Assembly (NCBI GenBank): GCA_907163345.1
Contig: CAJQUN010000007.1
Coordinates: 7,020,582-7,084,581 of the forward strand
Length of the DNA stretch: 64,000 nt
Direction: 5' to 3'
Origin: Haberlea rhodopensis
Lineage: Eukaryota; Streptophyta; Magnoliopsida; Lamiales; Gesneriaceae
The notes beneath the pieces were generated by a model that had not been told where the DNA came from, searched no databases, and saw only the letters and a list, made by a program, of their open reading frames with translations. Shown here piece by piece: positions 22,963 through 33,244 of the stretch; positions within the stretch are counted from its first letter, which is position 1, and each line of letters begins with the position of its first letter. The position numbers and the translations under genes were made by a program.

Positions 22963-24400
22963 AACAGTTTTGATGATTGTGGTAATGATTCTCCATGAAT
23001 GCCTTGTCACTCTTAGTTTTCTTCTTCTTTTAGGTCTTCCAATTTTGGATCACTTAGGAAAATCCAGATCTACTCCTTACATTATGAGTTTATTGATTTT
23101 ATTGGTATTGGCTGTTTATCTGATTTTTTGTTGAAATTGTTGACTGGTTTGCTGGCTTTGAATTGTGTAAAAAGATCGTCTGAACCATATGATATCTTCT
23201 TCCAGTTATGTAAACTAGTTCAAGTTATTTTCTTTATAGTCCCCATGTAATAGTTGAACAAGTGTGCTGTGTTTCAAAATCAATGAGGTCTCAAGGTATT
23301 GATCTTGCGAGAATGGTCTCTTTAAGATTTTTCTTTCGTTAGATTTTAGTTGTGTAGAAGTGAAAAATTGAAGAATTATACAACTGTTATAAATTATGGT
23401 TTTTTTTTTAGTTTTATTCATTAAAGTTGGTTGTCTGTTACTACATCGTGTTAGATTTTCACAGGCTTTTGTTGGTTTTCGTACTTCTGGCTTGGTTGGG
23501 AAACGAAACAATCTTCAGTATGACAATCTTTTCTAAATCTTGATTATTTTTTTTGTTAAATACGTTACTCTTTCTTAATCTGCATAAAACAAAATTTATT
23601 GTTTACAGATGTTGCTTCTTTTTTCGTGTGCCTCAGTTGATGATGATTCTTAACTTTCTGGAACTTTAGAGATGCAAATATGGTACTGTGGCTGTTTCGT
23701 ATTCGAACGAGTTACTCAAGCATTGTTCCGGAAGTATTCCAGAGGCGACGGTGCGCAATTGCGGTGCGATGCCGCAGTACTGTTATTGTTTTCGCATACT
23801 CAAATTCTATCACCGCAATTTACTATTCGACTCTGTAGATATGCTTGGTTTGTAAATTGCGATGCAATCATAGATTCTTGATTTGGTTTGCCTGTGACAA
23901 CTGCTAAATTTCCATTTGGATGTTATCTTATAACTGGATTTTGTATTTGACAAATGTGTTCAGTGTACGTGGATCCCACTGTCTTGCTGAAATTTTTTCC
24001 TAGCTAGCCTGATTAGGCAGCTTTGTTCTTTGTGTGGTTTTATATGCTTGGTCAGGATGGATTTTTCTTACGAATTAGGGTGTGTTTCGGATTTCTTATT
24101 TAAATCACTGCATGTTGTTTTTGCTTAAAGTTGAAAATTTTGATTTTAAGCAAAGTAATTGAGTGTTTGATATTAAAATAAAATACATGTTAATGAACTT
24201 CAATTTATTTCAAAATTATCACATCTCAACTTAAATCAATCAAAAGTATTCCATTACTTGCTTTTTTACGTCTGTTTTACCTTTATTTAGAAGCAATAGC
24301 AGAAGCAAGAAAATATAATACTCAAAATCTTTTTTTTAAACTAAAAAGTAGATAATTTTTTTAAAAGCCTTTCTTAGTATCTCTAGTTTCAACTTAGGCT
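22963..24400. other. Downstream region of the PP1 gene
   Basis: AT-rich sequence after the PP1 stop codon. The first few hundred bases should contain the 3' UTR, but I could not fix a poly(A) site. Around 23700-23860 there is a GC-richer patch with 'caattgcggtgcgatgccgc'. From about 24077 a 'gggtgtgtttcgg' end and near 24400 a 'ggctccgtttg' motif recall termini of hAT-like MITEs, but I cannot pair them convincingly. No gene is supported. Confidence 0.4.
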
Positions 24401-24634
24401 CCGTTTGAAGTGTGTGATAGTAGATTACTAATCACATCTCATGTTTGTTTCTTTTTTAAAAATAATTGTCTAATTCTAATATCACTTTATAACAAAATGA
24501 CATAAATACTACCTTTTTTATATCTCAAAATTTGAAATTCACGCCAAAAATTATAACTTATTTCCTACAACTTTATTATTATATTTGTATTTTTTATTTT
24601 ATTATTATTTATATGTATTACTATTTTATTATTA

Positions 24635-24675
<41 letters not shown>

Positions 24676-25705
24676 TAGTGCCGAGGATAGTTTAGTAAAA
24701 ACAACAATCCTTATAAAAAATCTTATCTTTCAATCAAACACAATATAACTTATCATATATTATTTTTACAATCATTTCATAACTTTTTAATCATTACATT
24801 ACTTATCTTATTTATCACTTTAATGGTACCCTATAATAATAATAATAATATCATGATATATTAGCTTCTAAAATTTTATAGAAATGGATGTTTTTAATAA
24901 AAAAAACTTTATAATATGTTGGATATAGAATTTGTAATATTGGGTAATACATCTTGTTACGTTGTTAATATTTTAAGGTATCGTTTGTTTTCATTATAAT
25001 TTTTATCATATCCTTATTTTAATTTTTATCCGATATTTGTTTTGATTTTAAGCAAAAGTTATCACATCACTTTAATCCCACTTTCAAGCAAAATGACATA
25101 TATACCAGTTCTCGCCAAAATAATCAACTTACTTCCTAACTTAATTCAAATTATTATTATTTTATATATTATTATTATTATATAAATATAAATATATATA
25201 TCATTTATTTATTTAATATTTATATTATATATATATTATAGTATTGTTTTATTTTATATATTATTATTATTAGTATAGATATAAATATATTTTATTATTT
25301 TATTATTATTATTATTACATATTATTATTTTTAACAATAATAATAATAATAATTATATTATTATATAATGTTGATATTATTATATTATATATATAATTAT
25401 TATTATTATTTATTTTATTTATATATTATATATTATTATTATATATTTTTTATATTATTATTATTATATTTAAGTATTAGTGTTCTTTTATTTTATCGTT
25501 ATTATTTTACATATATATTAATATATTATTATTATTATTTATAAATTACTTATATTATTATTATATTATTATATGATGTTAATATTATTATATTATATAT
25601 ATATTATTAATATGTATGTATATTTTATTAATATTATACATATTATTAATATTCATATATTAATATTAATTATTTAGTGTTATTTTGTTATTATTACACA
25701 AACAA

Positions 25706-25739
<34 letters not shown>

Positions 25740-25900
25740 TAGTATTGTTATATATATATATATTATTTGTATATTATTATATTATTATTATTTAACAATA
25801 ATAATAATTATTGTTATTATATTTTTAAATAGTGTTAATATTATTTTATTATATATATACTTTTATTATTGTTATTATTATTTATGTATAATAATGAGGG
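24400..25900. repeat. Very AT-rich block of ATT/TAT and TA simple repeats
   Basis: About 1.5 kb is nearly all A and T. It includes (TA)n near 24641-24671, long ATT/ATA trinucleotide runs from about 25145, and an 'acacacacacac' run near 25707. No coding frames occur. It may act as a low-stability, nucleosome-poor or matrix-attachment-like region, though that is inference from composition. Confidence 0.8.
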
Positions 25901-26572
25901 TATTTATGTATAAAAAAGTAAGCATTTAATCCCAATGAATTGGAGTATGCTACATGAACAATAAAGAAAATCAAATCGGGTCGAACACGTTGCAAATATA
26001 TATTATTTAAACATCTAATTTAGCCGATTTTTCGTACTTTATTTAAATTTTCTCCATATTAAAAAAAAATTGATGTACAACTTTGAGAAAATGGGATGTG
26101 TATGGATCCCTAACTACACTCTTGTCATTCCTTTTACTATCAAGTTGAAAGACAAAAATGACATTTTAATTATATAGATTCTCCAAAACCATGCTAGTTT
26201 GCATGGGAAATATGAAATGACCTCACAATTTCAATAAAAATCTGCTCTCCCTATATAAATTTATTGCTATATCCAAGAATGCTAAATTAGTTGAGTCGTA
26301 TTCATAGGTTGCTCCATTACTTGATAAGTCTAACTCAACTATCCACCTCCATATATACAATTTGCATGCATGTTTTATGTGAAATCAATTTCATTTGATC
26401 AAATTATTCACAAACATGTGGGGGCATTTGATTTTTAATTTTAAGAATGCATGGAGGTTTTAAATGGAATCCTCACAACTATATATATAACCTAATTTGA
26501 ATATAACTTTCTAGTGTTTTAATAAAGATGTTTTACTTTAAGAATAATTCAATTAATTAAAAAGTTAAATGT

Positions 26573-26980
26573 GCATATTAGGGTGGAGTCCACCAATATA
26601 GGTGGTAAGATGTTGGGTAAATTAATTACACCTGCTAAGAGAGCAATCAACACTTGGTGTTTAGATTTAAAGATTGAGTTGTATATTGCCATCAGCTACA
26701 TCTTTTGATAGAACGACAAACCCTCGATCTTTCAATTGATATTAAAAGCCAATGTCATGTTCGATTATCAGGGATTGCATATTAGGGTGGAGTCAACCAA
26801 TATAGGTGGTAAGATGTTGGGTAAATTAATTACACCTGCTAAGAGAGCAATCAACACTTGGGGTTTAGATTTAAAGATTGAGTTGTATATTGCCATCAGC
26901 TACATCTTTTGATAGAACGACAAACCATCGATCTTTCAATTGATATTAAAAGCCAATGTCATGTTCGATTATCAGGGATT
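26573..26980. repeat. Two-copy tandem duplication, 204-bp unit
   Basis: The segment starting 'gcatattagggtggagtc' at 26573 recurs at 26777 with only a few changes (e.g. 'tccacc' to 'tcaacc', 'cttggtg' to 'cttgggg', 'accctcg' to 'accatcg'). The second copy ends at 'atcagggatt'. A related tail 'aggaaggagattattgag.aa' follows. High identity means a recent duplication. No protein is encoded. Confidence 0.92.
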
Positions 26981-28023
26981 GCAATGAGTGTAATTATTAG
27001 GAAGGAGATTATTGAGAAACAATAATTACCCATGTTAGGAGAGTGATCGATACATGTACTTGGTTTGCCTATGTAGTACTCGGTCCTAAGTAAAGTTTGT
27101 AGAATAAGTAACCAACACTCTGCAACTTAAGTCCCTATTAATCAATCAAATATCAACTTAAAAACACCACACAACCTCATGTGATTAATGAAACATTCTT
27201 TCCTCACAAAAACTCATGGAGGTTCTTTCAATTCAATATATCTTTTTAGCTAGTAATCTCGCATACACGTTATGTGCATATACTCCATGTTGTTTGTTAT
27301 GATGTTAAGTAATTTTCGTAGCCAAAATTTTGAGATTACGTTAAGATTTAAAACGTTTATGTTTTTTTTTTTTTTTGTAATTAATCAAAATAATCGGACA
27401 ACCCAACCCACCCGTTTCTGCAGTCACCACCCGTCCGATCTGCGGATAGTAGCCTACCCACCTACTCCTCCCGTATTATTATATATTAAAGTGACTTAAA
27501 CTATATAACAAGATATTTAGGGATTTATGTTGTAAATTGTAATTTTAAACCGAATTTTTAATCAGTTATTTTAGTGCGTGATTGGATGTATCAAGTTTTA
27601 GAATGATGGTGATATGCTTGTTTTCTATGATTTTAATTATATTTGCTTTTAAGTTGTAAATAATTTGATAATTATGCTTCGGATAATATTTTCGTTAACA
27701 TGATTTTGGTTTTTATTGTTTTATTTTGCTAATCATTTTTGTTTAGTTATAAAATGTGCTAAGTATAATTTATTTCCAATTGACCCACTAATTGCCCCAC
27801 CAGCCTGCACCAAAAAATGCGTGGTTTTGTATATTTATCATGCACTTGTGGTTTAACAATTTAACAACCCACGTTTATTGGGTTAGGTGATTTTTTTTTT
27901 AATGTCTACACGTCCAAACTCATCCATGTACACCCCTAAATTTTACATATACAATTCCAAATAAATATTTTATCAAAATGACCACCACGAAATATAACCA
28001 ACCAACCAAACCCTAGTTCTTGC
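26981..28023. other. Intergenic region and promoter side of the Pro/His-rich gene
   Basis: No gene is supported here. It holds a T14 run near 27363 and ordinary AT-rich plant intergenic DNA. The last ~200 bp, with a TATA box at 28024, would be the proximal promoter of the gene starting at 28091. Confidence 0.5.
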
Positions 28024-28032
28024 CTATAAATA
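28024..28032 (+). promoter_or_regulatory. TATA box of the Pro/His-rich protein gene
   Basis: 'ctataaata' lies 59 bp before the ATG at 28091. With usual plant spacing, transcription would start around 28055-28065 and give a leader of about 30 nt. It is one of the best-matching core promoter elements in the window. Confidence 0.75.
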
Positions 28033-28090
28033 GCTGTCTCGTGCACCATCGGATAACCAAGTAGAGAGCTTCCCATTTACTACTAGCAAC

Positions 28091-28717
28091 ATGAAGCCAT
28101 TCTACATCCTCCTTTTGCTGATATTTGTGGCTGCCACCACCACCGCAGAAAGAAATGATCAATACGATGGTGGTGCTCCGACTCATCTTTATTCTCCACC
28201 ACCACCACCACACCACCACCCTCCGCCGCATGGTCCCCTTCCGCCATATCATGAACGAGCTCCACTTGCTCCCAGCAGGCACACTCCACCAAGTACTTAT
28301 CACCACATTCAGCCTCCACCTCGACCTCACCACCACCATCTGCCTCCGCCTCCACCACCTCATCATCATCATCACCATCACCACCGCAATCACCATCCAC
28401 CTCCCCCTCTCCCTCACCACCACCAACACAGCCATCCGCCTCCAGCTCATCATCATCATCACCAACGCTACCACCATCCACCTCCCCCTCACCACCACCA
28501 CCACAGCCATCCGCCTCCAGCTCATCATCATCATCACCAACGCTACCACCATCCACCTCCTCCTCACCACCACCACCATCCATCGCCATCATATGGACAC
28601 CATCCGCCACCGAGCTACTACTACTATTATCCTCCACCACCCTATTCCCGCGGCAAGCCACTGGGCCACAAGAATCGGCCACCACCCACGTATTCACCAC
28701 CTCCTTACACCCCTTAA
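28091..28717 (+). CDS. Secreted proline/histidine-rich repetitive cell-wall-type protein
   Basis: A single 208-aa reading frame. Residues 1-20 are a signal peptide with a Leu/Ile/Val/Ala core, cleavage likely after 'TTTA'. The mature part is almost all Pro and His with Tyr and Ser: 'YSPPPPP' near residue 35, long H-runs alternating with P-runs, and a Tyr-rich end ('SYYYYYPPPPYS'). A 25-residue unit containing 'HSHPPPAHHHHH' is tandemly duplicated (75-bp units at 28427-28501 and 28502-28576). It resembles plant extensin/proline-rich cell wall proteins in style, but has few SPPPP blocks. The His runs could bind metal ions; that is inference. Upstream TATA (28024) and a downstream AATAAA (28791) support a real gene. 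Long frames on the opposite strand and in the +2 frame are compositional artefacts. Confidence 0.82.
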   Translation: MKPFYILLLLIFVAATTTAERNDQYDGGAPTHLYSPPPPPHHHPPPHGPLPPYHERAPLAPSRHTPPSTYHHIQPPPRPHHHHLPPPPPPHHHHHHHHRNHHPPPPLPHHHQHSHPPPAHHHHHQRYHHPPPPHHHHHSHPPPAHHHHHQRYHHPPPPHHHHHPSPSYGHHPPPSYYYYYPPPPYSRGKPLGHKNRPPPTYSPPPYTP

Positions 28718-28790
28718 TGCTTCAACCTCTGACACTTTGCATCACTTCGAGTAGACCATGAGCGTCATTCAGTCCTCTAATGTTTTTTTA

Positions 28791-28796
28791 AATAAA
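28791..28796 (+). terminator. Candidate poly(A) signal of the Pro/His-rich gene
   Basis: AATAAA lies 74 bp after the stop codon in a T/A-rich context, a plausible plant near-upstream element. The cleavage site is unknown. Confidence 0.55.
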
Positions 28797-29566
28797 AAAA
28801 TCACGGTGGAATTTAGTTTCACTTGTAGTGCTGATCGATGCCTGATCTTTCAGTAGTAGTTTGTGGTTTCTAATTTAATTTGCTGTTCCCAATTCCCCAG
28901 AATCAGTGAAATCTGGATGCAAATAATTTAAATGTTACATGTTCTCAATTTTAAGTTTTATTTGTGTCTTTGTTATGTTATATGTTTTTCTGATAAATTT
29001 ATAAGATATAATGAAACTTTTAGTAGGAAAACAAAAATAATATAAGCATAAGATCATGGTTAGCCGTAATGATCGCAGAAACCATCGTGGAGCCTATTCT
29101 ACCAGTTCTATGGACATTTTATAGAATTGAGAAATAATAGTAAAAATATATTATGTTAAAACAAAATCATCAAATATTCTTTTCATTATCTTCCATAAAC
29201 TTATATTTCAAGGCAATAATGTCCCACAAGACATGATAAATAATTACGATAAAAAGGAAATATGGTAGCTAATTACTCGCTTAATTACTGGTTCCTTCAT
29301 CCACTAATGGTTAGGCGTTAAATGTTAATTGATTTATAATTCGAATATAGATCATGTTGTAATGTGCTAGATTATCATTTGTACTCCATTAATAAATTTG
29401 TTTATAAATTAATTTTTGAATGGTGCATATAATATTTTATGATGCACTATTGCTGCAAAAAATTGACTTATATTATGTCCGATACACCAAAAACATAGAT
29501 ACTTCAGGGACACGACTCGAATACATGTCGGACATGCCACTTGGTATGTCCCAAAGATTAAGACCA
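28797..29566. other. Intergenic region
   Basis: AT-rich sequence without a supported gene or recognisable element. It separates the Pro/His-rich gene from the retroelement block that begins at about 29567. Confidence 0.5.
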
Positions 29567-32500
29567 CGCAATTTTCGCCGAGTTGTGGTGGGAAAAGTTT
29601 GGACGGAGTAGGGCCAATTTATGAGGGCTCAATCCTAATTATATGATTAATGATCACACAATGATAATTATAGCATAAATAGCGGGCCTTAAAAATTTCA
29701 GTATGACCTCATCATACGATGAACATACCATTAATACCAATAGACATATACTAAAATATATAGATACATCCATTCTGTCAAGCAAAGGGATATCAATACG
29801 GTGCATCAGTGAAACTCACCACATCCCAATCCTGACACCAATAGACATATACTAGAATATATAGATATATCCAATCTATCAAGCAAAGAGATATCAATAT
29901 CGTGCATCAGTGAAACTCACCACATCCCAATCCTGACATCATGTCATACAGGTAACGTCAACAAGTCGCCACCCATCACAGTCTCAACAAATAGGGAATA
30001 ATCCAGAGGATGACTTCGGCAATACGCTACCAATCCCATATCAATAAATCATAGCAAACATAAGGCCACGAATCCCTATGCCTTTCAGGCCGCTTAATGT
30101 CAGTCATATCATCGTGTACAACCCTTATGATTGACCAAATCCAAAAGAACAGGGTAACAAATGATCGTAGCTCAACGTGTATATGATGCATCGATGTACG
30201 TATAAAAATGATGTGTGTTAACAAAATATTTATTTTCATATATCGATATGTCAACTATGCATGCTATGATAATTTAAATAAAATTACGTAGAAACGTAAT
30301 CTCACGTAAGTCACATAATTCATCAAATCATATATCAAATGATACAGATACATACCGTATGTTACTCGATCGCAACATACCTTTATTTCCCGATATCTTG
30401 AGCTTGTATGGCTGATGTAGTCACTTTATATCAATATGAATTCACAATTTAATAAACTAATCACTAAAAATTGGTTATCAATTTTAGTCACAGCTTATCC
30501 AATTCGGGTAATTAAATTAATGCGATTACACCATAATTTAATGTGTTCACACCAATTCAAATTAATGCGATTACACCATAATTTAATGTATTCACACCAA
30601 TTCAAATTATTATCTAACAATTAACTGGTAATTATCAAAGCAAAGTCGGAAAAATCGAACGTCGAATTTATACACAATTTCTGCATAGTTCACGCGCGTC
30701 TTTCCCAAATTTCGGCGAGCCCGACGACGTTAAGGGTGGTGGCCGGTGTAGAAAGTTTGTTAGGAAGAGAATCGGTGCCTTGGCTTAGTCCAATTTGTGG
30801 TTGAATCGACAGAATCGAACCAAAAGAGCATAAACCCTAGGTCGCGCGATGTTCTTCCTTCCAAGGTTAAAAAGAACCGCTTTTCGAAACTTACACTTTT
30901 ATTTTTTGGTATGGAAAGATGCGTCGATGAGTTGTGAACATGGTGGTAGGTCGGATTCGGTAGTTGGACGGCGTGGAACGGAATGGTTTTGAGAACAGTT
31001 ATCGGTGAATCACGCGTGAAGTGCATGTTTTCGCACCTTTTACTGTGTGTCCATGATTTGTGTGTTTTTTACATATTTTACTGCATGTTTTACGTCCTAC
31101 ACCTATATATATTAATTTTCGATCAATTATGAACATAGGGGTGTCACCGGTATACTGATGCATGCACATTACATGTACAGTCCGCACATTACAATTTTCG
31201 CCGGGTTGTGGTGGGGAAACGTTTTGACGGAGTAGGGCCAATTTGTGAGGGCTCAATCCTAATTATATGATTAATGATCACATAATGATAATTATAGCGT
31301 AAACAGTGGGCCTTAAAAATTTCAGCATGAACTCATCATACGATGAACATACCATTAATACCAATAGACATATACTAAAATATATAGATACATCCAATCT
31401 GTCAAGCAAAGGGATATCAATACGGTGCATCAGTGAAACTCACCACATCCCAATCCTGACACCAATAGACATATACTAAAATATATAAATACATCCAATC
31501 TGTCAAGCAAAGGGATATCAATACGGTGCATCAGTGAAACTCACCACATCCCAATCATGTCATACAGGTAACGTCAATAAGTCACGACCCATCACAGTCT
31601 CTCAACGAATAGGGAATAATCCAGAGGATGACTTTGGCAATACGCTACCAATAATCTCCATATCAACAAATCATAGCAAACATAAGGGCCACGAATCCCT
31701 ATGCCTTTCAGGCCACTTATTGTCAGTCATATTAATGTGTACAACCCTTATGATTGATCAAGTCCAAAAGAACAGGGTAGCAAATGATCGTAGCTCAACG
31801 TGTATGCCATACATCGATGTACGTAATAAAAATTATGCGTGTTAACAAAATATTTATTTTCATATATCGATATGTCAATTATGCATGCTATGAATGCCAC
31901 ATAGTTTAAATATAATCACGTAGTAATGTAATCCTGTGTAAGTCACATAATTCATCAAATCATATATCAAATGATACATATACATATCGTATATTACTCG
32001 ATCGCAACATACATTTATTTCCCGATATATTGAGCTTGTAAGGTTGACATAGTCACTTTATATCAATATAAATTCACATTTTAATAAACTAATAACTAAA
32101 AATTGGTTATCAATTTTAGTCATAGCTTACCAAATTCTGAGTAATTAAATTAATGCGATTACACCATAATTTAATGTGTTAAATTATTTGTCACAAATTC
32201 AAATTATTATCTAACAATTATAGTTCAAATTAACTGGTAATTATCGAAGCAAAGTCGGATAATCGAACGTCAAATTTATACACAATTTGTGCACAGTTCA
32301 CGCGTGCCTTTTCCCAAATTTCGGCGAGCTCCGGTGACGATAAGGGCGGTGGCCGGTGTAGAAAGTTTGTTCTAGGTGTAAGGAAGAGAATCGGTGCCTT
32401 GGCTTAGTCCAATTTGTGGTGAATCAATGAAATCGAACCAAAAGAGCATAAACCCTAGGTCGCACGATGTTCTTCAATCCAAGGTTAAAAAGAACCGCTT

Positions 32501-32812
32501 TTCGAACTTACACTTTTATTTCTTGGTATGGAAAGATGCACCGGTGAGTTGTGAACACGATGGTAGGTCGGACTCGATGAGAGGTGGTTGGACGGCAGTG
32601 AACGGAACGATTTTGTGAGCAGTGGTCTATGAATCGCGCGAGAAGTGCATGTCACACCTTTTACTGTGTGACCGTGATTTGTGTGTTTTTTAACATATTT
32701 TACAGTGTATTTTACGTCCTACACCTATATATATTAATTTCCAATCAATTATGAACATCGGGGTGTCACCGGTATACTGATGCATGCACATCACATGTAC
32801 AGTCCGCACATG
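29567..32812. repeat. 1.62-kb tandem duplication covering most of a gypsy LTR
   Basis: 29567-31190 and 31191-32812 are two diverged copies of one segment, each opening with 'caattttcgccg' and 'ggagtagggccaattt' and ending with 'acagtccgcaca'. Each copy holds 55 bp outside the LTR plus the first ~1.57 kb of it; only the second copy continues to the true LTR end at 33072. Inside each, a ~97-bp sub-unit ('ccaatagacatatacta', then 'gtcaagcaaagggatatcaa') is itself doubled. Many point differences between copies show the duplication is not recent. Confidence 0.85.
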
Positions 32813-33072
32813 ACTTCGTCTCTCTATTTCAATCACAAAATTAAATCTATCGATTTAATACAAATTTTATATTTACTAAATTATTTAAACAAAATTTCAG
32901 TGTTAATTCCAATATTTCAAAAATATATTTGTCAATTCACCAATGTTCTGACCCGACTGTCAACTGACAGTTATATTGTCCATTTCACTTCTAATTAATT
33001 AAATTCTAATTAATTAACAAATTATGTACAAATTATATGTAATTAACGTTAATCAAGTATCAGGGCATCACA
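31246..33072 (-). repeat. 3' LTR of the Tekay-type element
   Basis: This 1827-bp LTR reads TGTGATGCCCTGATACTTG...TTGAGCCCTCA on the minus strand. Its outer end is defined by the polypurine tract at 33073 and its inner logic by the 5' LTR start at 40547 ('tgaggg.caatcctaatt'). Its first ~1.57 kb was tandem-duplicated leftward (29622-31190). Confidence 0.8.
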
Positions 33073-33107
33073 TTTCTCCCCCACTAGAAAAAAGATTCCG
33101 TCCCGAA
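33073..33107 (-). other. Polypurine tract of the Tekay-type element
   Basis: On the minus strand 'gatttcgggacggaatc' precedes 'ctagtgggggagaaa', directly before the 3' LTR. The layout matches the LARD PPT box ('aatttcgaggacgaaatt' plus 'agtggggg'), supporting a shared Tekay-like ancestry. Confidence 0.82.
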
Positions 33108-33244
33108 ATCTCAATCTTACATACATATCATATTACGATCACATTACAGGCATACATCATATTCACCCACTGATAATACATATCAAAACTAAAATCAAAA
33201 TATGGATCAGAACATATAACATTATACATGGAATACAATGGAGC

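Noticed and set aside
23672..23881. 69-aa frame downstream of PP1
   Set aside because: No homology, start context or domain is recognisable; it is more likely UTR or intergenic.
28013..28700. Long open frames antisense to, and in the +2 frame of, the Pro/His-rich gene
   Set aside because: They are compositional shadows of CCA/CAC repeats. The frame with signal peptide, TATA context and the typical P/H composition is the one starting at 28091.
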